Source: Mortierella sp. BCC40632 (taxonomy: Eukaryota; Mortierellomycota; Mortierellomycetes; Mortierellales; Mortierellaceae). From it: a stretch of 64,000 nucleotides of DNA. This document shows positions 32,901 to 44,446 of the stretch, piece by piece. The number at the start of each line of letters is the position of its first letter. Within the stretch, counting starts at the first letter, position 1. The notes beneath the pieces are model-generated. The model was given only the letters and a program-made list of their open reading frames with translations. It was not told where the DNA came from and ran no database searches. The stretch is from positions 604,501 through 668,500 of the forward strand of contig WAEK01000013.1 of NCBI GenBank assembly GCA_011634665.1. The letters run 5' to 3'. The position numbers and the translations under genes were made by a program.

Positions 32901-35595
32901 ACCCCAAGGATCATGCCGTTGCCGCCGTTCATGTCATATATGAACATATCCTCGTCGTCCTCATAGTCATCGTCATCCTCCTCAATGTCAGGCAAAAAGT
33001 CGTCGTCCTCATCAAATTCGCCTTCCTCGCCTTCGTCTTCTTCCTGAGGATAGAGATCTTCTTCATGAGGATAGCCCACCAGTCCAACGACGCTTCCAGA
33101 GCGTTCGCTATCGACAGCACCGTTAGGTCCAAACATGGCTTCGTACTCGCGTCGTAATGCTTCTGAATCGTCTTCCAGACTCTCGCCATCCTGTTGATCC
33201 ATTTCATCTTCTCCATAAGACTGATCATCTTGCTCAACTGGTGAGGTCTGCAGAGGTGCCTGCTGCTGATCCTCCGTTGTTGCAGGGGACTGCACATGGG
33301 GCTCAAGTCGCTCCCAGAGATGGTCGTTGTTGCCTGTGATGGATGAGATCTTGAAATCGTGGGCTGCATGCAGGGGTCCCAAGACATCCGTTGGTTTCAA
33401 GTTGGCGAGTTGCTGCCGAACGCGCTCCTCCCTCTCTTCTTCTTCTTCCTGGCCCTCGACGTAGAGATCCTCTAAGGCGAGTTCTCTGGAAACAAGCAAC
33501 CTTCCTGTGCCAGACCGCGAGGCCTTGGTGGTAGGGTGGTTGGGGGTGGGGATGTGAATTGAGGGCAGTTCGGACAGTTCAGCGATAGTTGAGAGCCGGG
33601 CGTGGTCGACAAGGTGTTCGTCCTCAAGGTATTGAACCTGCAATAATTGGGACTGTGGTGGCTCATGGTCGTCCACCTGTGTCCAGTCCTTGGTTTTGCC
33701 GTTGAGAGAACGCGATGGTGGGCCCTGAGTGGGAGCGAGAGATTGGCTAGTACGGGGTTCATGCTCCTGTGTATGCCCCTGCGGAGGGTGTGTGCCGCTA
33801 GTATGAAGTGGAGTACGCTCCTGAGCGCACGATCCCAGAAGAAGGAACAGACAAAGAATTAATACCCTTGAGTAACAATAGCAAAAGGAGACAGTGTGAA
33901 CAAGAAGGTGAGCGCGTGATGGACACACACAGAAAATGGAAGAGGGAGAAGAGAGGAATAAGAACGTATCCACTGGCTGAACATTGGTGGTTGAGTATGA
34001 GGTGGAGCAAAGAGTGTTTGTGCTGAACATGTGTGCTGCATGTGTTCAATAAAATGTGTCCGTGAGGTGAGGCTTTTTTTGTTTAAAGAAAAGGTGAGAG
34101 TCGAGGAGCCTGCACCCGGACTGCTGGCCTAGTCTAGTCAGACGCAAGAAAAGGAACCGAAGCGTCTGAAAGCGATGCATGGTCCAAAATGGGCCTGGAG
34201 GCAGAGTCGAGAGCAACGACCAGCAGAACGAGGGCAGACGTGCCAGCAGCAATGAGCGGGGAGGAGGAAGGGGTGGGGTGCGTGTGCAGAAAGAGGGGCG
34301 TAACAGAATGCCTTCAAGAGAGTGAAGGGGTAAATAGTGAAAAAAAAAGGCGCGAAACAAGATAGAAAGAGAGTGAATGTGGGTCATGGATGTGCGGACA
34401 GGCAACGCAGGAGGCTGAGGTTTCTGCGTGCCGGGGAACGAGACGGGTTGTTTTGTCCGAACGGAGAGCCCCAAGGTCATGGAGTAAGGAGTATCAGGAG
34501 GAACAGACGAGGAAGGGTCCAAGGGAACAGAAAGAAAGAGAAAAAAAAGAGAGAGAGAGAGAGAGAGAAAAGAGAAAAGAGCAGATGTGTAACAGAGACC
34601 AAGCGTCGTGGTCAATGTCCAGGTGTGCAAGAGTATACCTTTGTGGGGCCACCGCCAACACTGGGGTAGTCTGATAATCCTGGGTCGGGGTCCAGGCCAA
34701 AGCTCTCTTCATAGAGTGAACAATCGTCGCCAAAGTCCTCTGTTCCCGAGAGTATCGACATCGAGACCTGACCCGGTAGGATGGCAGAGATATCGCACTC
34801 GAATGGCTCGACAGGCTGGTCGAACGAGTCGTTGAACTTTGAGTTTTTTCCGGGGCTATCCTGTTGTAGCTGCTGTATCCTTGTCTGTTGGGCACGGCTG
34901 TAATTTGAGGTATACATGCCAGCTCCGTTGGCTGCCGAGGTCAAGGGCGACGACAGTGTATCGGATGGCAACGGTTTGGTGAGCGACGATGGAGACGACT
35001 GGACAGCAGCGTGATCGAGTTGGGCTGAGGCAAAACGGGATCCAAAGGAGAAGCGTTTTCCCAGGGCTGCAGGTGGGCTGCTGTGGGACGGATCTGGATG
35101 ATCAGAGAGATTCTGCTGTGTGGACAAGGAAGATGCTCGTGCAGGGGTATACTGTCCATAAGAAGCGAACATGGAAGAGATCGAAGGTGGTGCAGCAGCA
35201 GAGCCGGCACCTGAGGTTGAGGCGGATGTAGAAGTGAATGCGGATGAGGTGGCTGTGGATGGAGCCCAGGCAGGCGATGATGCCTGGGAGAGTCCGTTGT
35301 TGCTCTCGGAGCTGCCACGACGGACCTGGGCCAGTCGTGGTGTGCGGGTGAGTGGAGGAGAGGTCGTTTGGGCGAACGGCGTGTTTGATTGCACAGGTGT
35401 CGGATGTGTCGGATGTGCCTGACGAGGCGAAAGCTGCTGGCCCTGTGTGAGTGTGCGCGACAGGGGAGGTTGTCGAGGACCTGGTGGGTGGATATAGGTC
35501 GGTCTGGCCGATTCAAGCCTCGTGGGCGTGGCCGCGGGTGGAGGCGATGGAGGAGGAGGAAGGGCCGATGCTGTCCTTTCTTGAACAGCGGCCAT
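29922..35595 (-). CDS. Large low-complexity protein with C-terminal ASH/MSP-like domain
   Basis: Three exons (35595-34639, 33820-32903, 32795-29922) join in phase 0 at both junctions to 1582 residues. Most of the chain is Ser/Pro/Gln/Thr-rich and predicted disordered. Conserved-looking islands are an acidic block near 560-620 (EEDEGEEGEFDEDDDFLPD), a short helix EVMKSLVRKKEAELAAWKER and a second coiled segment RRATIEERIANMRKDIDVLRQE. The last ~100 residues read like an immunoglobulin-type ASH/MSP/SPD-2 beta domain: VRPSDVRFRSNASGPLRAHV, LSNRSRQTMEYEV, GVHVTPPFGAVAAG, EQRLEVHLDDQ. Such domains occur in Cep192/SPD-2 and other microtubule-organising or ciliary proteins. A scaffold role at the spindle pole or cell cortex is possible but is inference. 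The 818-nt intron 1 contains a GA tract near 34550-34570. Confidence 0.7.
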
Positions 35596-35937
35596 CTCGT
35601 TTGTGGATTAGCGTGGGAGTTGAGTGATGAAGAGGAGGATTGGGAGAAGTAATGTAGTTGTTGGTAGTAGTGATGGTAGTAGTAGTTGTTGTTGCTGTTG
35701 CCGATGATGATGATTCGGATGATGATGATGTCGAAAGAGAGAAAGAGAGTGAAGAGATCGGTGGGTGGGAACAGTGGAGATTGGATTTAAGAGGCCGATT
35801 CTGGTCTGGGCTTGCTGTTCAGGGCTAAAAATGAGCAAAAGAGAGAAGAGAGAGTCAGTTCAAAGGTAGGAGGAGGAGGTCAAGGTGTAAAGAGAAGAGA
35901 AAGAAACGGCCCTTGCCTTGTGTCAATGGATGGATGC

Positions 35938-35978
<41 letters not shown>

Positions 35979-36535
35979 CTCTCTCTTGGTCGCATTCTCT
36001 CCGTGCCCCGCCGGACCCCTCGCTCCACTCCCCGTTTGACCTGGTGACGGTCAAGTCAGGGTGTGTGCGTGAACAGAGAGCGGTCCCACTCGCGCAGCCG
36101 GTCCGTTCGCCTTGACCAACAATCAATGCATTGGACACCATCCACCACCAAGCATCTTCGCTCCTTTCCCCTCCCCACAACCCTCTTCTGGTGGGCAAGA
36201 GGAGCAGAACGAAGAGCTCTTTCTCTCTCTCTCCCCACCCCTGCCTCTCCTCACCCTCCTCCTCTCCTTCCGTGCAGCCCGACCCGGCCCACAACCAGAA
36301 TAAACAAGCAGACACACTCATACGCCAAACGCACCAACATACACACTTCACACACCTGCGTGACACACCCCATCCAAACAGGGCGTCCTTCTCTTCACCC
36401 TTTTCACACCTGCGGCAATTCAATCCGCTTCCATTTCCATTACACAACCCTTGCGGCCGAAATGCTCGATGCATATCCCGTTTGGATGTACCCCGATTGA
36501 ATGCAACATATATTTAAAAAGGCTCTCTCACTCTA
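35596..36535. other. Intergenic with (CT)n tract
   Basis: 35940-35977 is a perfect CT run; 35650-35730 is rich in GTAGTT/GATGAT triplets. This is the upstream flank of the ASH-like gene. No gene recognised. Confidence 0.5.
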
Positions 36536-36539
36536 GCCG

Positions 36540-36790
36540 CCTTGCGATGACAAATGGGTTGGTCTCTCTCTGCCTTCAATCCCGCATGCATATGAGAACT
36601 CTAACCGCTCAGACTAAAAAAAAATTTGCTTTTCTTGTGCCAATGTCCCAAACAAACATGTCCTCAAAGCGACTCGCTTTTGTTGGAATGGGATCACTCC
36701 TTCACAACCTTGCTAACCCAACCAATGCCTCCATTCTTTTAACCACTTTTTTTTTTTTTTTTTTTTTTTGTCTGTTCAGTGCGTAAGCAT
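36540..36790 (-). mobile_element. Dispersed repeat, copy A (SINE-like?)
   Basis: This ~230-bp segment aligns over its whole length with 41740-42000. The shared order on the plus strand is GCATGCATA-GAGAA-TCTA-CGCTC, then CAATGTCCCAAACAA-CATGTCC-CAAAGCGACT-GCTTTTGTTGGA, then CCTTTTAAC-like sequence, then a T run (23 T, 36747-36769). The flanks differ, as expected for a transposed sequence. On the minus strand the A run comes first, and then a segment resembling a tRNA D-arm (GAGCGGTTAGAG). I cannot name the family or decide which strand was the transcript. Confidence 0.55.
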
Positions 36791-37799
36791 AAAAAAAAAA
36801 CACACTCGCTCGCTTGCTTGCTCGCAACAAACTTCTTGAGTGGACAGAGATAATATTGGAGTAAACAGCATCTCTACTACCTCCCTACCTCCTAAATTCT
36901 CCCAGATGCAGTTGAACCTCAATGGCTGCATATCTTGGTCTGAGGGCCAGGTTACCATGCAATGCGAGACTGCAGACGAGGATCTACCCGTGATGGGTGC
37001 AAAGTCCATGGTAATGACATCTCTTGATCTTGTTTTTCTTCCTATCTCGCTACTCATGCAACCTCTCTCACTCTCTCTCACTCTCTCTCAGCTATCCCTT
37101 TCCTTTTTCCTTCCCTTCTCCCCTTCCTCCTCTTTTCCTTCAATCCATCGAGTGGCGTCTTTCGTCACCTGTTGGACATTGGAGCGTAGCGCTGCTCCTT
37201 CGATCTTTTATTGATCCATTCACCACTTGATCTGGTTGTTCACAGTCGGCAGCAATTGCCATGTAGTTTTGTAGCTTTGTGTAGCAGTTTAGGGATCACT
37301 CTTTTATTCTTTGACTTGACTCTGTATGGGAAGATAAAACAAAAAAGGCGACCTTTGTGTTGTAGCCCCTTTCAAGGGTGCCAGGACTAAAAGAAATAGG
37401 GACAATCCGCGATTTACTATAACCAGTCTTTTTAGGAACTCAGCCTTTTGGATTAGAAAAAAAATAAAATAAAAAAAAAAAAGGGTTGGACTCCTCCTCT
37501 GGCTGAGAATACAGTTCAAGCTCTTCATGACAAGTTCTTGAGCTTGCTCTAAAAAAACATAAGCAAAGAGCTCATCCCTCCTTTTCCTTGTGGAGAAAGG
37601 TCATTCAGGTCAATGAGCAAGAGGCGAGACATGTAATAAATGAAAGAAACCTTTAATATTCCCCCCTTTTGCGCAGTGAACGCCCAAAACGTTGCCATTT
37701 CAAGGGGTTGTTGAGCGATAGACACCACTTTTTTTTTTAGAGACCAAGACTGGAGAAAGAAGAAAGCTGTCCTCTTTTTTTTTTCGTATGCATGTGGAT
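36791..37799. other. Accessory intergenic DNA, no gene
   Basis: CT-rich patches at 37066-37091 and scattered A/T runs. No recognisable ORF. Confidence 0.4.
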
Positions 37800-39110
37800 T
37801 CTCATCCCTCTTTTTCTCTTTCCTTGTGTTGCGCACCTATCCAGACACAAAATGAACTCGGTTTGTGAGCCTTTCAGGCAACCGATTAGAAATGACCCAG
37901 ATTTCCCAGGCACCATACGCCAGACCCTGCCTTTCAGTCCGAGACTCAAGACCTTGATCACAAACGATGATGACGAGTCGCCTATCCAGGACGAGATTCC
38001 TTACCTCGAGACCCAGCACTTTCATTTGATGCACATCGTGGTTTTCCGAGTCCATAAGCATGTGAGACTACTTCCTTGGTGCTCAGGTCTGTAATCCCTT
38101 GTGTCACAAGGTCAGATATCGTTAGACATTTGAACAGAAAACAGAAGGAAGATAAAAGTTGGATCATGCCCATCCAAGTCAAATCATAGGATAGAATCAC
38201 TAACCTGCATATAGAGCCATATTTCCTTGACGCCGTCACCGTTGCTCATTGCTCAATGGAAAGGCCTGAATGCAATCCTGTCCCACAGTAGATGATCTTG
38301 AGCTTATCCCAATGGCCAACCACTCGTAATGGATGTGAGCAGTGGCCATAGATCGCCTCAGTTGGATGACGGTGCGAACGACGTCGGACTCTTGTTGCTC
38401 AGGATCTGAGTCTCATCGATGACCAACTGGATCTCAGGGTCGCTTGAAAATTAAGATATTCAAGGGCAGCAAGCCTGTCCCATAACGACTCAACCCCCTC
38501 GAGGACAATAATAATGGACGTCAGAGCATATTCAAAGAGCTCCCGCTCTTTCATCAGATCGCACAGCTTGATAAAATGTATAAGGGTACACTATTGAACA
38601 TGAGAAGACGGACTTGGTATACGACCCATCTTGCAGTTGGGATTGTCTTGCGACAACCTGGGACCTTCATGCAAAAGCCCAATAAATACGAGGTAAGAGA
38701 GGAAAGGCAAATGAGTAGGGAAAATAAGTATTGAGACTTGCTGAAGCCTTTTATGTATTGCTGACAACGAGGCCAGCTAGGCGGCAAAGATTGTCTGGAC
38801 CAAAGTCTGACCTTACTGCAGAGCATCTCGAAAATAGTGCGAGTCTTGCTATTTCCGCTTAGAGTATCGAGAATACACTAGTTTGGAAATCAATGTAGAA
38901 AGCAATCTTTGCACCAACCCAAGTATAAAAAGTAGAAGACTAACCTTGCGCCAAAGACAGACGGATCCTGCGTCTCTTTCTTTTTCAAGACACGCAGCAA
39001 GGTATTGGACTTGAAGCTCAATGGACGAGATCGTCAACGCTTGGTGGTAGAATAGGTGGTCAAAAGCAGTGAATCGATCACGCCATGGCGCATGGATTGT
39101 GTCGACGATC
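37800..39110 (-). pseudogene. Decayed Crinkler-like (CRN) NTPase gene
   Basis: Read on the minus strand, several short frames succeed one another in a sensible order. First comes EKERDAGSVCLWRK (about 38980), then LSGNSKTRTIFEMLC (about 38840), which looks like a damaged P-loop followed by the helix seen in CRN proteins of Mortierella and Rhizophagus. Then come VLEGVESLWDRLAALEYL (about 38480), IQLVIDETQIL (about 38420, Walker B-like), KLKIIYCGTGL (about 38295) and SNGDGVKEIWLYMQ (about 38225). They lie in different frames with several stops, so the gene is broken. CRN proteins of the REase-HNH type combine a P-loop NTPase with a nuclease-like domain and are abundant in these fungi. Family assignment is from memory of motif order. 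Confidence 0.45.
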
Positions 39111-41739
39111 TGTCAGTCAAGTATATTGCGATATGTTGGTTCATGGCGCGGACTGCCTGGCACTAGTGTATAGTGCTGGCACCTGCTAATTTATCATATC
39201 GTTCTCATCTTATCATGCTAGTACCATCATCGCTGTTTGCCAAGTTTGGACCACCATGGAAGGCTCGAGGGGAACATGCATGGACCCAATACAACAAGGC
39301 ATGTTCAGTTGACTTTGAGGGTAGTCGAGGAGCATGCGACCCTACCAAAATTTTATGGCTTCACTAAACCACCCACACCTCATCGAAGCTTCTCAGAACG
39401 ACGCTCAGTCAAAAGGCTTCAAGAAGCCTTCAAGGAATACAAAAGTGATGCAGGGGTGATGTTATGCAAGCCAAGGCTTAACCATCAACAAGTATTTCTT
39501 CATTCATTACCTCTTGTCTCCACGCCCTCTCACCATCCCTCCACGATTGTTTCCGCTCCAATTCTTTGTCTTGTATTCATTTTCACTGTCAAGGTATGGG
39601 TGAGTCGTATTTTTGTTTTTGGAGGTGGCAATGAATGGACTTGTCTTCGTTTTCTTGCATCCATGGCGTTTTGCTGTTGGGACAATGCCAAATATTGCCA
39701 TTTTCCCTTGAGCAACTACTTTTCTTTGACCCTCTTGGGAACTCTCGAGGTCGAGTCATCTCATTAGACCGTGCTGCTCACATATGATTCTGTCGCTGCC
39801 TTTTGGTCCGATTGATTAAATCCCGTCTTTTGCGGCGAATAGTTTCCCTGACATCTAACTTCTTAACACTATGATGTATCGCATACAAGAGGTACACACA
39901 ACCTAGAGGACCAGAAATATTTTGGTCATCATGGGAAACATAGTAGGTGAATGTCAAATCATCCAAATTTATGAACGCCATTTGTTGGAACTTGTGGTTT
40001 GACAAGAGATTACTTGTAGAGTTCATTAGATGGGAGGGGGGGGGGGAAGGACATTTACCAAGGCAACCAATGCATGAGATATCACTTGCTGGAAAGGCAA
40101 CTCACTTTTTGGGCACCTTGCTCGCGATAAAATGGAATTTGTGGTATTTGATTGTACCGCAGTAGATCTCGACATTTTTCAGTCCAAGTCGAAGCAATGA
40201 GAACCGAAACAGAGAGCCAGAAGAGATTTTTTTTTATGTCGTCTGCGGCGGGAGCCGCACAATGGGTCGTTTTTACTCTTCTGTTGGGCCTAATGTAGAA
40301 ATTATCCCCTGCACTAAAATAAAGCGACTCTCACTTCAAAAGTTGATAGTAGCCCTAAAAATGCACAGGATTTTACTCCTGCTTTAGGAGTGTTTGCTCT
40401 GCAATTTTCATGACCCTTTTTGATATTTTGTTTATTCATGTTGAGGTATCTCTTCCAGGCAAGCCCTGGATACAATACGCAGATCATGGCTTCTGACTCT
40501 TTACAGTCCTCAATAGAGTCAATGTGGCTGTCAGATTCTAGAGTATTCTCGCTGGAATAACCAATCCAATCAGGCAAGACTAATCAGTGTATTTAGCTCG
40601 CGCTTCGGAATGCTCATCTAGCGTGGATTCAACGGCAAAATTAGGATGATACTTCAGGGGTCGAAAGGAGCTTGAAATCGCGTTGAGGACATAGAATGTT
40701 TCCAACACGATTGGATGCGAGTTGGGAGCCGCAGAAGGGATCTCGCATGCACAATAAGGGCATAAAAAATGAATAATATTTAGTCAGAGTCAGGTCTATC
40801 TTTGAGAGATTCTCTGGATTTTATCGAGGATGTATTCGACGTGAAGGACGCAGCTCTCGTCGGATTACAAGTAATTGGCCATGGAATGGTGGAATACCTC
40901 ATATTCGAAGGCGGTGTCTAATATACATCCCCGAGATCTTAGGATCCCCAATAGCCTGACCGAGCTTGGCATGGTCAGTACCGAGGTCAAGACGTGGAAT
41001 GATTTGAGGACTACAACTGAATAAGTACTGAGTCATGTTTGGGCCCTTGGCATCTGGTGAAAGAAGAATGATCGGCTCTGATCATTCTCTGGGTTCCACA
41101 AACACCAGAATCGAGACGACCCGCACCCCTCCCCTAGAGTTCAAACCCCTCCCATAAGAGTGTAAGGGTTTGTCCAGGGTTCACTGCACGATGCTGTGAA
41201 TCTTTGGTTCTTTCTCTTACCGCTCTGTACTCTAGCATAGTGATACAATATCGCAATTATTCTTCATCATGCTGAGAACCTTCTGGCGATGGTGAAATGA
41301 GACTAAAAAGAACGTAAATAGCTTTATTAGGTACTTCATCTCTGTGGTGCTTGGCTTCCCTTGACAGTCGGCTGATGGCGAGTCCGATTCGATAAAGTGA
41401 ATGACGACCAGAGAGAAGGGTCGAGACGAGTGTCAGGGCAGGTTGAGATACCATGTGTAGGTGGAAGACTATCGTCATATCCATGAGGACAACGAAAGAG
41501 ACCATTAGTGGATGTCAAAGGGAGAATAAATGCGTCCATGTGCGCGCTGAACGATGTTGCGAATGGTATTTATTTTTTTTGTTGGTTTTATTATTAAACA
41601 ACGCGAGGAACTCGATCCTCCCCTCTTTTACTGCAGGAATCCTTGTCCCCATACCCAATAGGAATGGAAACACGCTCGATAGCGAGCTCTTCTGTAGCAA
41701 TATCAGGCGGTACATACATTTATAAAAATAATAAGCCAA
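39111..41739. other. Accessory DNA with scattered decayed coding fragments
   Basis: No intact gene. The plus ORF at 39237-39767 (176 codons, Pro/His-rich) and the minus ORFs at 40314-40577 and 41257-41505 are unrecognised. About 40930-41080 on the minus strand reads coherently (LLSPDAKGPNMTQYLFSC, LDLGTDHAKLGQAIGDPK) without a start, suggesting another decayed gene. Confidence 0.35.
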
Positions 41740-41943
41740 GGATACCCCCAGGCAGGTGGCTGCCTTCGATCGAGCATGCATAGGAGAATTCTAGTCGCTC
41801 GGATTGAAAAATATATACTTCTTTTTGTCAATGTCCCAAACAAGCATGTCCCCAAAGCGACTGGCTTTTGTTGGAGTGTGGACTACCCCCTCATCGCCGC
41901 CAGTCCAACCAAAGTCTCCATTCATTCACAGCCCTTTTAACTA

Positions 41944-41982
<39 letters not shown>

Positions 41983-42000
41983 TGTTTAGTAATCAAGACT
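41740..42000 (-). mobile_element. Dispersed repeat, copy B
   Basis: Second copy of the 36540-36790 repeat, with matching order of blocks: GAGCATGCATAGGAGAA, CAATGTCCCAAACAAGCATG, CAAAGCGACTGGCTTTTG and a terminal run of 33 T (41947-41979). The copies differ by many substitutions and small indels, so neither insertion is very recent. Confidence 0.55.
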
Positions 42001-42361
42001 CCGGCTGGGTCTACCTAGCTCTCATAATCCGTCTTTTTGTAAATACTAGAATGCGTTGTCTTGGACATATATTGGCTCCTATTCTTGGGTCTTGTTGTCG
42101 AGCGGATACCAATAAAATGAGGCGCAAACGCACCCTGTTCTCACATTGGTGGTCACTCGTCCGAGTCCTGCTCTTGGATGGATGCAAGGAAGTAGTGGCG
42201 GTCATGTCCTGTCCATGTATGGGTTTATATTTCTGAGCCCCGCTGCTGGGTGGGTAAATCCTGAATCTTCATCAATCCGCGTTCCTGAGTTAAGCTGTTG
42301 AAGGAATATACAATAAATTCCTCCCTGACTTTGCTCTATTAAGCTACGCTAACCAATCACC

Positions 42362-43521
42362 ATGCGTACGACTACTATCGCTACAGCTGTAACCCTCTGG
42401 GTTACGACACTTGTGGCCATTGCGCTTCTTCAAGTCGCCTGCAAGGGGGTGACCTGTCATAGAGGTATTGGACATACAATATTCACTCCAGTAATCACGT
42501 CCAAGAAGGCGACCGTCCAGTTAGTAGCCAATGGAGATTTGTGGGTGTGCATATCAGAGGAAGTCCCAAACATTTAGAAAGAATGTGATAACTCGCGGGA
42601 TCAGGGATGGGATCACTCCCAGGCCCATTTGCATGGGAATTACCTGGAATGAAGGAACAAAGAGTATCTTAGCTTAGGAGAATCTCAGAGCGGAAGCATT
42701 TATCCTTCTGATTGAAGGAATCGTTGCGGAAGACCTGTTCATGGGCGACCACGTCCAAATGATTGGCAGGAGTACAAACTCGGCTGCCGGATACTAGGGT
42801 ACAATGTAACACCTCTGAAGTGAGTGATTATCCTTTCCCAATTAACAGCTTTGCTATTAGCTCTGTTCGGCCATGACTCCATTCTTGCGACACTGAGCTG
42901 TCCTTTTGTTAAACATTTCCTGACTGACAATTGTTTGCCTTGGAGCTATGGCAGGAGATCACAATAGAGGAGTATGATATAGTAATACCGTTGGGCGATC
43001 CTCCAGTACTTTGAAGTCTTTTTTCGGGGCGTATAAAAGTGTTTTTTTCTTCTTGATATGCTAATGAATTCTTATCAACTGGGGCAGGTCCGCCCGATGT
43101 GACCCTGGCGGCTTGGTATCACTCATTTGTGGTTTTTAGTTCTACTTTGTCTCTTCTCTCCCACCTCCTTCCTTTCTTTCTTATAGAATTGGGGAGACAC
43201 GTCTTTGTCTTGGTCAGCATTTTCTCCTCTTTCATACTAACACTTCCTCTTTCCCAATAGGTCTCACAAACCTGTCTAGCTAAACGGTGCGAGCCATTTA
43301 CTCCTGTGCTTACTGGCAACGTTGCAAGGAACAGTACAGGTGGTATATGTAGCTCTTGCGTTACAGCTAGCTTCCTGCCCTGTAGGGCGAACAAAATACC
43401 CAAGAACGAGTACTCAGGCGTATCTTTTTCTCGCCGATTTCTGTCCCTCTTTGTCTATACTATTGACATCGCTGTATTCTTCACTATCGGGATGGCAATT
43501 CTTCTAGGTAAGCCCAAATAA
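42362..43521 (+). CDS. Possible small secreted cysteine-rich protein
   Basis: Exon 1 from ATG 42362 encodes a good signal-peptide-like start (MRTTTIATAVTLWVTTLVAI ALLQVA). A weak donor (G|GTGACC at 42449) and an acceptor CCCAATAG at 43253-43260 would join phase 0 to an exon 43261-43521. That exon begins VSQTCLAKRCEPF and carries further cysteines (GGICSSCVTASFLPC). The joined product would be 115 residues with a hydrophobic segment near its end. The intron would be over 800 nt, long for this window, so an exon may be missing or the two halves may be unrelated. The second exon's cysteine spacing resembles secreted cysteine-rich proteins of soil fungi, but I do not recognise a named family. Treat as tentative. 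Confidence 0.3.
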
Positions 43522-44446
43522 ATCGCAATATTCAATCTGCTCTTTCTCTTTTCATGCCTGTTGGCGATGGTAAGACTGAGAACTAATCAATGGTGCTCTA
43601 ACGTGCGGAGGAAAAGAATAAAAGAGGAGTCTCTATAGTAAAATGTTGCGCATAGACAGTCTATTTGCTTGATTTTCCGTCGACAATACAGATCAACTTA
43701 GAAAGGTCTCTAAGCTACACAACACTATACTTCCCAAACTTTGAGTCCAAGACATCTTATCACTCAATTGACTGATACCATTCATCGTTGACAACAACTC
43801 CGCATGATACCAGCACATCAATGGAATCTTCATTGCAAATGTTCAAATACATCACAACCTGGCAGGCATCATGGTTTGACCGTAACAATCCTCTATCTCT
43901 CACACCATACAAATATCCTTGACTAAGTTGCCTATTATACGGTTTAAGAAGTACATGATGACCTTTTACCTCTTGTAAGTCAGAACTTAATCCTATTACA
44001 GCCCATCTCTCTTGTCGTATAATAATCAATGTCAGATTCCATCCAGAATGAATTAGAGGCAATAGAGAACGCGAAAAATCCAACGAGGGCAGGATCGAAG
44101 ACCTATCGAAGGATCATAAGGCAAAATACCACCAAGCCCGTTGCACTCGCTGACACTACTCACCGACTGCTGAAATTGACAAAAGTCCAGGGGAAACAAG
44201 TTCCCTTCGTCAGTTCCCTTGAAATTTTCTCTGTCCACGACACAACACAGAAGTCTGCTCACATGACAGACTGTGTGCGACCAAAGATCTAAGAAAAAAC
44301 TTAAGCTCAATTTTTCACCCTTCATACTCTTCGCCCTCCTTCACTTCACTCTTGTCCACAAAATCACCTTCTTTTCTATTCCACACACACACACACACAA
44401 ATATCATCTCTCCACCCACCTACAATACAGTGATCTAGAAAGAACC
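43522..44446. other. Unrecognised ORFs on both strands
   Basis: Minus ORF 44083-43760 (107 codons, GLSSDLQEVKGHHVLLKP) and plus ORF 44029-44292 (88 codons, MSDSIQNELEAIENAKNP) overlap head to head. Neither shows a known domain. (AC)n at 44386-44399 precedes the LRR gene. Confidence 0.3.
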
